Assembly (NCBI GenBank): GCA_015679605.1
Contig: JAAAVE010000537.1
Coordinates: 1-17,315 of the forward strand
Length of the DNA: 17,315 nucleotides
Direction: 5' to 3'
DNA from: Podila epigama
Taxonomy: Eukaryota > Mortierellomycota > Mortierellomycetes > Mortierellales > Mortierellaceae
The position numbers were made by a program, and so were the translations under genes. Positions 10,719 through 17,315 of the stretch are shown piece by piece (position 1 is the first letter of the stretch; each line of letters begins with the position of its first letter). The notes below the pieces were generated by a model. The model made no database searches, was not told the origin of the DNA, and saw only the letters and a program-made list of their open reading frames with translations.

Positions 10719-13639
10719 ATGGTGGCCCCAGCTCTCGAGGACCAGCAGCAAAACTCCATCTTCTCATCAGCAGACAACACTTCAATGGCCATGACAAGAT
10801 ATTCAATGCACCTGCCTTCCTTCCCCACCACACATCCACTTGTTATCGCCCCCGTCTCCCTCCCAGAACACGACAGCGACGACAACATTGGTGACTACTC
10901 TTCCTCTTCATCCGCATCAACTTATTCTTCAGACCCCGAATCGACAAGACGGCCACCGAGGCCACCCGTCGTCATCTCTATGCCCCAGTCCACCTCCCAA
11001 CCTAATGACTCTATTTCACCACGCACCAGTCCCACTTTTACAGCGACCAAGACCATGAACACGAACACGAACATGAACATGAGCATGAACATGAACACGA
11101 ACACGAACACAAACACGAATATTAACGCGTATATGAATGCAAACGCAAGCACAGACACGAATACAAACACAAACACAAACACAAACACGAACACGAACAC
11201 AAACACGAATACCATCACGACTACCACCTGTACAAAGCCCTCGCCCTCAGTCCTAAAACGAGTCCAACGGTCGCTTTCCAAGACAATCAAGAGCAGCCGC
11301 GTAGCAGCAGATATGCCCGCCGCAGATGCCTCAACGACAAGTCTCTATACCAAAGACGCCATGACTCTGCCGCGTTCTCAAGCTACGACCGCCAAGACCA
11401 CAAAGACGACTGAAAAACCCCCCTCCAACAACTCTGACATCTCGCCTAGTTCTTCTGCACATTCCTCCTATGAGTCGCTCCCTCCTTCTCCTACAACAAC
11501 CACACCCATGCAAATGCCCACTCATCATCACCAAACACTTTCATATCACCCTCGCCCCAGTCAACTACCCTACGCCTCTCTCGACCCCATTTCCGAAGAA
11601 TTTCAATCCTCCAATATCAACCTCTCTCTCGAAAAAACACCACATAACAATAATACCTATACCAACACCTACACCAACACCTATACCAATACCAATGTTA
11701 CGGTTGAAAACAACCACCACAACAACAAACTCAAGCGATGGCAAACAAAATCCTCTGCCAAACTCAAGAAATGGTTCCGTATGGAGAGCGCACCCAAATC
11801 CCAAGTCCTGGTCACATCCTTCGTCCCAAGACACAGCTTAGACAGCACAAGAACACTTTCCACCCGGCAATGGAAGCGACGGGATAGTAATGCGACTACG
11901 GGCAGTAGTAGTTATGCTAGTAGTAGTCATGACGACTATTACCCTTCGACAGGGTCATCCTCGTCGTCATGCCCTCCTTCGCCCTGTCTCTCAACCATGT
12001 CCGTCCTCAGCCCCGTCAGCTCCCTCCCAACTGTGCCATCGACAGTTGCGTCTCCAGTCATCCAAGATGAAGCTGCACCTCCTATCCCAACCCGCCGAAG
12101 TAGTCTTCGTTCGTCCAGTCGTCGTCTCTCTGTCTCCCTTGTCAACAATGGTCCTCTCATGACACGCAAGACACCACCATCACCAAGAGCTGTGTCAGTC
12201 CCACGGTCCTATCGCTCTACTGCGAGACCCTTGTCCTGGGGCAGTGGTCCGATGGGTGGTCATGCTGCTTCTAATACAGGTGGCCATCATGTCCATAAGC
12301 GTCATTCGTATGGAGGCAAAACTGCAACGTCTCCTATTTCCATGCCAACAACAACAACAGCACCAGAGCTATCCCTAGTACGACCTCAACCTCAATCACC
12401 GTCGCAATCTCATTTTCAGCTTCAGTCTTTACCTCCACCTCGACCACGCCCTCGACCTCGGCGCCCTGTACCCATGATTACAGATTCCATGACGACAATG
12501 ACGCAAGTAAAGACAGGAGAGGATTCGGTCTCACCCAAAGAAGAAGAAGAATCCACAAGCAATAACACTGTTGCTGCTACTTCGCTTGCCTCTCATTCTT
12601 CAGAAACACTTTTCCAGCCCGATGAGACGACCACGACTACGACCACGACTACGACTTGTGACAATGACCACATTGAACACCAGGAAGTATTGCCATTACC
12701 TCAATCTGCAACAGAGCATGAAACCACAATGCTCGCATGCAAGTCGTTGGAAGTTCCATTGTCAGCATCGGAGGAAGAAGGTGTTTCAGCGCCATGGCCT
12801 AGTTTATTATTGAGTCGACGGTATGACCCCACAGATTCACCGTTATTTGAGGTTCCTGAAGAAAGTGATGAGGCATTACAGTTGCAACAACTTGAGCAGC
12901 AAGAACAGCAACAGCAAGAAAAAGAAAAGGATGATAAGGAATCCATCTTGCAGCTCCTTGAGGAACTTGAAGCTGAACCAAAGTCCAAAGGTAAGCCCTT
13001 TTGTTTTTGTTGTTGTTGTGTTGTATTTTGGATGTCATGAGCCTCAGTATCTACATTGAGAAAGAAAACTCTTGCCATCAAGACTCCACCATTCACACGA
13101 TTTTCTTTTTTCTCCTCTTCTTATAGCCACAGTACCCGCGACCAAGAACGATTCTCAGACCGACGCTATAATGGATGGCAAAGAATCGGGTTCGTCAATG
13201 ACCATCGACTCTTTTATCGCTGTCCGCAAAGAACCATCCGCTTCTGAAACGTTGGCAAACGATTCACCGGTTCTTCATCCGTGCCATGACTTGCTTGATG
13301 ATCTGCTGGACACTCTCTTGGCAGATGTAGAGTTACCCCCGCCGATATCGACTGGAGAGCAGGACATCAACACGAACGCGAACACGAACGCGAACACGGA
13401 CACGGAAAAGATACGCGAGCTCAATGCAATCACATCACAAGACAAATCAGATGCAATCGACTGCGCGTCTTCTTTGGTGATGGAAACGTGTCATAATGAT
13501 AATCACAATCATGACAAAGACAGAAGCCAAAGGCAAAGCAGTATTTGGGAAGCATTGCAAGAACTCCACTCTACCTCCACGACCACCTCCACTTTAGCCT
13601 CCACTTTGAACGGTACTTCAACGTCTTCTTCTTCTTCTT

Positions 13640-13670
<31 letters not shown>

Positions 13671-13764
13671 GTGTACATCTACCGCTCTTGTACCCATATC
13701 TCCATGGGCACGCGTCTCCAAAACACCATGGCTTTCGACCTCCTTTTGGATTCATGGTCGGTAA
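10719..13764 (+). CDS. Low-complexity Ser/Thr/Pro-rich protein of unknown function
   Basis: Two exons, 10719-12990 and 13127-13764, join in phase 1 through a GTAAGC...TTATAG intron to 969 aa. I recognise no catalytic domain, signal peptide or membrane segment, and I do not recognise the family. Visible features: an Asn-Thr/Met-Asn run at residues 113-165; a basic stretch with KRVQRSLSKTIKSS shortly after; a second Asn-Thr-Tyr repeat near 313; a basic patch KRWQTKSSAKLKKWFRM; several RRxS/RxxS-type sites (RRSSLRSSSRRLS); proline-arginine runs (PPPRPRPRPRRP) that could bind SH3 domains; and a Gln/Glu-rich, possibly helical stretch near the end of exon 1. The second exon repeats the Asn-Thr/Asn-Ala pattern and ends in a poly-Thr run and a Trp-containing tail. 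The composition suggests a disordered, phosphorylated scaffold or regulatory protein; that is inference. The start has a good context (GTAAATGG). Confidence 0.75.
11055..11212 (+). repeat. In-frame AACACN hexanucleotide array coding Asn-Thr/Asn-Met
   Basis: About 26 degenerate hexamers (AACACG, AACACA, AACATG, AATACA) with occasional Ala, Ser, Tyr and Asp codons. The array is in frame and encodes residues about 113-165. The opposite strand shows a spurious Val-Phe repeat frame. Confidence 0.9.
13624..13670 (+). repeat. Trinucleotide (TCT)n-(ACT)n array in coding sequence
   Basis: Perfect TCT then ACT repeats in frame in exon 2 encode Ser then a run of about ten Thr near the C-terminus of the low-complexity protein. 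Confidence 0.9.
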
Positions 13765-14103
13765 ACATTTTTCTGTTTACGTGTGGTCATTAAGTTGTTT
13801 TCTACAACTTGTCAATAAGTAGCATTATATGCATTATTTTAATAATAATAAAAAAACTCTTTTGTTTTTTGTGTGATCATGGTACTGATAATCAAAAAAA
13901 GTCGAAGTCATTTGACCCGCAATAAGAAAAAAACTGTGTTATTTTTTCTTTTTTTTTCTTCTTCTTCTTCTTCTTCTTCTTCTTCTTGTTCACCATTATT
14001 CAGCTTCTAAACACATTTCTTTACAATTCACAGCGTTCAACAACAACAAAAAAACACATTCACTTCCACAAGAAATAAGAACTCAAACCAAAAAAAAAGA
14101 ACC
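13765..14103. other. Intergenic region: 3' end of the low-complexity gene and promoter of the small Cys-rich gene
   Basis: The first part is A/T-rich with AATAATAATAAAAAAAC (about 13840-13855), plausible as a polyadenylation region. A (TTC)10 tract at about 13958-13987 is followed by an A-rich leader with CAACAACAAC and a final AAAAGAACC before the ATG at 14104. This pyrimidine-then-adenine order is typical of fungal promoter and 5' UTR sequence and supports a separate gene start. Confidence 0.6.
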
Positions 14104-14126
14104 ATGTGTATCGGTAATAGTATTTT

Positions 14127-14162
<36 letters not shown>

Positions 14163-14598
14163 GTCTTTACTCTATGCTAGAAAATGTAAACACTAAAACA
14201 ACCCTTTCATATTTGACATAACCTTGTTATGCTATCCTAATGAATCCTAAATAGCCTCCGCTTCCCAGACCGTTTGCCTCAAGAACGGCTGCTCAAAGCC
14301 AATCTATGTGGAATACTCTCTGGTCGCTTTGACCACCATCCGTCACCCTTTTTGTTCAAAAACCTGTGCTCGCGCCTGTGGTGAGAAACCTCGCCACCAT
14401 CGGCATCGTTCCCCCGCCGTTTCTCCGTCTCCGGTCACAGCAGTCACCAACACCAAGAACGATGGCCAAGCTGCTGCTGCTGCTGCTGCAGTTTTGGGTA
14501 CCACGCAACCCCTTCAAGTGAAATACGAGAAACCGTCCAAATCCGATATGGAGCGCTCGTACCCGAGCCCACCTTACACTCCATACGAGTCGGACTAG
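14104..14598 (+). CDS. Small Cys-rich protein of unknown function, with a 10-nt first coding exon
   Basis: Exon 14104-14113 (ATG TGT ATC G) joins exon 14255-14598 in phase 1 through a GTAATA...AATAG intron to give 117 aa. The N-terminal third holds C11-x4-C16, then C37-x3-C41-x3-C45 (HPFCSKTCARAC). This spacing resembles a small zinc knuckle or treble-clef site, but I cannot name a family. A His/Arg patch (RHHRHR), a poly-Ala run from GCT repeats (14470-14490) and a Pro/Ser/Tyr-rich tail (SYPSPPYTPYESD) follow. The 3' exon cannot belong to the preceding gene: the GTAAAC donor at 13761 would join in the wrong phase and the intron would be about 494 bp. The second exon is well supported by its ordered Cys pattern. 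The first exon rests on splice consensus and start context, so the N-terminus is less certain. Confidence 0.62.
14127..14161 (+). repeat. (TTG)n tract in the intron of the small Cys-rich gene
   Basis: About eleven TTG units begin about 13 bases after the 5' splice site of the intron 14114-14254. Confidence 0.9.
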
Positions 14599-14898
14599 GG
14601 AGAGCTCCGCGTTTTTTTTGTTTTGGCTAGTGACGCGCGTCAATAGGACGCGCGTTTTGGAATTTTCATACATTTTGTTTTTGTTTGCCCCTCTCACTTC
14701 CCTAGCCGACTTCAGTCTCTCTCCTTCACAATGCACAAAATAAAAAAATAAAAATAAAAAAAAGTGCTACTAGGATAGGACGTGAAAAATCAAGTTAAGA
14801 GAGAGGTTGGATGGTATCGTGTGAATGGGTTTATTTTGCATGAATCAAGGAATCCTTCCTCCTTTTCATTTCTACGTATGGCTTGTGATATCCACATT
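14599..14898. other. Convergent 3' region between the small Cys-rich gene (+) and NOX (-)
   Basis: Three hundred bases of non-coding sequence shared by two converging genes. They hold a 12-bp perfect palindrome (14631-14642), a partial second copy of its core (14647-14655), and an A-rich run with AAAATAAAAAAATAAAAATA near 14737-14763 that could serve plus-strand polyadenylation. No gene seen. Confidence 0.6.
14631..14642. other. 12-bp perfect palindrome TGACGCGCGTCA
   Basis: The sequence equals its reverse complement. GACGCGCGT occurs again at 14647-14655, so the two copies lie 16 bases apart. It lies 33 bases after the stop codon of the small Cys-rich gene. It could be a binding site or chance GC-rich sequence in an A/T-rich region; function unknown. 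Confidence 0.8.
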
Positions 14899-16572
14899 TT
14901 AAAAGTTTTCTATAATGAATGGCGAGGAGCACAAGAGAGAGAAGAGATACATTGTATTAGCACAGAGTATAGTCATAACAACTACATTTCGAAAACAATT
15001 TTTTTTCCAGTCTGTCTGCAATCAACTTACCTTTGTGCCAAAAGAATTTCGTGCTGCCACGACTGAACTTTGTGCAGCATGAATGGAGCTGCTTACCCAT
15101 ACGCTTGGGTCCGCAGAAAAAGACACCGATATCGGTGTCGGCATGGTTGGCTCGGATGCGGTCAAACTCCATGTCGAGATTGGGGCGTCCGAAGCATGTC
15201 CTTGCACGCAATCCTGTCACTGTGTCCGCATATGCGCTATCTTCGTTGATCATCAAGTTACCCACCTCTGAATGACGAAGACGACCCGTCAAGAATGTGT
15301 GGATCTCAATAAACTGGTTCAAATCCTGCGACTCGAGCGCCAACAAGAGGGACTGGAACCATTCGAACGATTCCTTGTCACGGCAAATCCAGAAAAAGTA
15401 GACCTTGTGAAGCTTGGTGGCTTTGGTCGGGTAGTTGACACGGTACCAGATTGACTTTAGAACACTAGCAAAGGGGGTGACTCCGATACCGGCGCCTACC
15501 AAGACTGTGACCTCGTACTTGAACACATCCTCGGATGCAGCTCCAAAGGGTCCGTCAATCATAATTCTAGGCAACACGGTCACCAATCCATTGCGGTCGC
15601 CGAGATTCTCTTCCCATTCGCCCACACCCTCAGCATCACATCCTAGCTTTTTGCTGAGCTCCTTGGTAAAGTCACCGACGACACGCATGTGTACACTGAT
15701 GTAATCCTCCTCTGGGGCACTCGTCAGCGTGAAGGGATGCCACTGCCAGAGCGAGACTTCAGGGCAGCAGAGAAAGATGTATTGACCAGCGAGCGCATGA
15801 CAGTTATCCTTTTTGATCTGAATCTCGACGACCTTGGAGGGATGCAGAATGACACGGGAGATGACAGTCTTTTGCCGAGCACGCCACTCACGTGCCATAC
15901 GTTCCATCAGATAGATTGTGCCACTGGCCACCCAGTACTTCCAGAAACTGGCAATGTCTTTGCAGTAAGGCTGACGGTCGGGTGTGAGCAAGCAGAAGGC
16001 ACCGTGGAAGGAAAAGAAGAAGAAAAAGACCAAGAAGAGATGGTGCCAGTACCAAAAGGTCTCAAACTTTTTCATGCGGACACTGGGCAGGGCAGTGACG
16101 ACCATGCCGACGAGCACGACGAGCATGATGTGGCCAGTCAGACCGGGGCCAGAGACAAACATGAGGTTCCAAAAGTTGTACTTGTCAGGGAAATCGCGGG
16201 CGAGTTTGTAAAAGTTGACATAATGGGCAAAGGTGTGGACAAAGGAGAAAAAGACGATACTCCAGGCGATGGCCTTGTGGAAGGTGACGGCCTTATCAAA
16301 GGGGACGATGCGGTTGAGAGGGGTAGAACGGAGCCAAGAGATGAGAGTTCTGCAGACGGGCAGGAGAATGACGCCCGAGTCGACGTGGAGGACCAGAGCG
16401 GCGCCACGAGCGATGGGTAACGTGATACCGACGACAGAGCGAGCCTTTTCAAAGTTGTCCGAGTAGAAGAAGTTGAAGAAAGCAAGTCCAAAGAGACCAA
16501 TGTGAACAGCAATCCAAAGTCCAAAGAAGATGACTCGGTTGCCTATGAAGTTGTATTTGTGATAGTCCCCAT
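14899..16572 (-). CDS. Catalytic NADPH oxidase (gp91phox-like NOX)
   Basis: One long exon (16572 to 15031) plus an 11-nt last exon (14909-14899), joined across a GTAAGT...TATAG intron, ends the protein in HKENF. About 517 aa if it starts at 16572, near the family's size without EF hands. NOX passes electrons from cytosolic NADPH through FAD and two haems to oxygen across a membrane. Visible motifs (numbered from that start): haem histidines H99 and H113 in FHKAIAWSIVFFSFVHTFAH, and H177 and H190 in WYWHHLFLVF...FHG; FAD site HPFTLTSAP (279-287); NADPH sites GAGIGVTPF (360-368) and FFCGP near 486. Several hydrophobic helices fill the N-terminal half. Known fungal NoxA/NoxB drive differentiation and polar growth; which class this is stays open. 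The start is uncertain: the ATG at 16570-16572 is one base out of frame, and the in-frame ATG at 16610-16612 meets a TAA at 16580-16582. The catalytic part is intact. Confidence 0.94.
14910..15030 (-). other. Terminal intron of the NOX gene
   Basis: On the minus strand the intron begins GTAAGT and ends TATAG, with a possible CTAAT branch site. Reading through it would give an unrelated tail ending SCYDYTLC. Splicing it instead adds the family-typical ENF and a stop. Confidence 0.9.
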
Positions 16573-16579
16573 GTTGTTG

Positions 16580-16612
16580 TTAATGTTGATAATGTTGTTT
16601 TATGTTCGGCAT
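16580..16612 (-). other. Short upstream ORF, in frame with NOX
   Basis: ATG at 16612-16610 in good context (CACCATCATG), ten codons (MPNIKQHYQH), TAA at 16582-16580. The frame is the same as NOX and continues open after the stop into the conserved N-terminal region. It may be a regulatory uORF or the true N-terminus broken by a stop. Confidence 0.6.
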
Positions 16613-16663
16613 GATGGTGATCCAGTCCAGATAAGATGTAATGTCGGGGATATGATTTATGGT

Positions 16664-16730
16664 GTAGTCCCAACAACGGTGTAGTCCAACGCAACGGTGT
16701 TGTCCAATGGGTGTAGTCCAACGGTGTCAT
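16664..16730 (-). repeat. Imperfect tandem repeat upstream of NOX (ACACCGTTG/GGACTAC)
   Basis: On the minus strand ACACCGTTG or ACCGTTG occurs three times and (T)GGACTACACC or a variant follows, with spacing of about 20-27 bases. It lies 90-160 bases upstream of the candidate NOX start. Confidence 0.7.
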
Positions 16731-17315
16731 CCCATGGATGTAGTGTAGTCGAGTAGGACAGACAGGTCAAGTAGATCAAGGTCACGGATGATAGATTGGT
16801 GGACAAGACCATGCATACATGTCATACATAATAGGCAAAGAGAATAGAAAAGAGAGTTTGATTAGCGTGTGTTCTGTCAAAATGAAATGTTTTTTCTTAT
16901 TCGAATGAAACAGATGAGACGAGGGAGGTCCCTTCACCTCGGAGGATGAAAATTGTGAGCGGGATGAATGAACAAGAAAATGAATGAGCAGAAGCAGATA
17001 AAGTCAAGCCAAAGCAGTGTAGAGCATGGCAAGGCAAGGCCAAAGCATAAGCAAGGCAAATGCAAATGCAAAAGCAAAGAATAACAAAAGTTGAGTGCAG
17101 CGAGCAGGATCCAGTTACACACGATACAGTGTAAAAGTACAGACAAAGTCAAGTCGAGTACAATGTCCAGTCCAGTCCAGTCCTGTCCTGATACTGTCAA
17201 CTCCAGTGTCAAGTCCAGATGAGGGTCCAGTCCAAAGTTCAGCCCAGAAACAGTACAAGGTGCGTCCAGCCAACCGGCGATTTGAACACAGACAGAGGAC
17301 CCAGACAAGGAAAAA

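Larger units (their letters stand above)
16573..17315. other. Upstream region of NOX, no gene seen
   Basis: Repeat-rich sequence. On the minus strand, ACACCGTTG/GGACTAC units recur at about 16664-16730. GCAAA/GGCAA/GCAAAT repeats lie at about 17000-17080. CCAGT units lie at about 17164-17240. The T/C-rich minus-strand stretch at about 16835-16910 could be promoter. A 124-codon Leu/Cys-rich minus-strand open frame at 16934-17308 is built from these repeats and looks spurious. Confidence 0.55.

Noticed and set aside
10922-11290. Minus-strand frame with a long Val-Phe repeat
   Set aside because: It is the reverse reading of the AACACN coding repeat in the low-complexity protein; the plus-strand gene is far longer and has proper splice signals.
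13761-14254. One long intron joining the low-complexity gene to the Cys-rich exon
   Set aside because: The join would be in the wrong phase and lose the Cys pattern. It would be about 494 bp, much longer than the other introns. A promoter-like stretch and a good ATG lie between.
15689-16420. 243-codon plus-strand open frame inside the NOX locus
   Set aside because: It is exactly antisense to the conserved NOX transmembrane and FAD-domain coding sequence. It is rich in Asp/Glu/Gly, as expected from the complement of hydrophobic codons, and resembles no known protein.
16934-17308. 124-codon Leu/Cys-rich minus-strand open frame
   Set aside because: Built from GCAAA and CCAGT repeats, with no recognisable domain or splice context. 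It could pass for a membrane protein only because of repeat composition.

Overview
The window looks like nuclear DNA of a filamentous, early-diverging fungus. Most genes carry several short introns (85 to 191 bp, nearly all GT-AG with GTAAGT/GTATGT-like donors). Intergenic spaces are short and full of microsatellites, and start codons sit behind pyrimidine-rich then A-rich leaders. A two-propeller coronin next to a gp91phox-like NADPH oxidase, and the general sequence texture, suggest Mucoromycota/Mortierellomycota, possibly Mortierellaceae. That placement is inference and was not checked against a database.

Layout. (1) 483-5049, + strand: a 10-exon SNF2-family translocase of 1205 aa with a RING finger inserted between the helicase lobes and three tandem SUMO-interaction-like motifs. 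This is the architecture of Uls1/Rrp-type SUMO-targeted ubiquitin ligases. (2) 5526-9646, + strand: a 10-exon tandem-propeller coronin (CRN7/POD-1 type) of 1004 aa with a C-terminal acidic tryptophan tail. One of its introns is a GC-AG intron. (3) 10719-13764, + strand: a 2-exon, 969 aa, low-complexity Ser/Thr/Pro-rich protein with long Asn-Thr runs and no recognised function. (4) 14104-14598, + strand: a small Cys-rich protein (117 aa) that becomes visible only after joining a 10-nt coding first exon to a second exon. (5) 14899-16572, - strand: a catalytic NADPH oxidase (NOX) with complete haem, FAD and NADPH motifs. Its last coding exon is only 11 nt and supplies the family's C-terminal ENF. 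Its start codon cannot be joined cleanly to the conserved reading frame in this sequence.

The first four genes run in the same direction; the fifth converges on the fourth. There is no evidence for a gene cluster or a shared pathway. Coronin (actin/Arp2/3) and NOX (polar growth, reactive oxygen) both matter in hyphal growth, but their proximity is probably chance. No tRNA, rRNA, transposon or CRISPR array was recognised.

All exon joins were found by eye from frame continuity, splice consensus and conserved protein motifs. In every multi-exon gene the reading-frame phase is preserved at each junction. The best leads are the broken or ambiguous 5' end of the NOX gene, the small Cys-rich protein, the GC-AG intron, and the repeat expansions placed in leaders, an intron pyrimidine tract and coding sequence.
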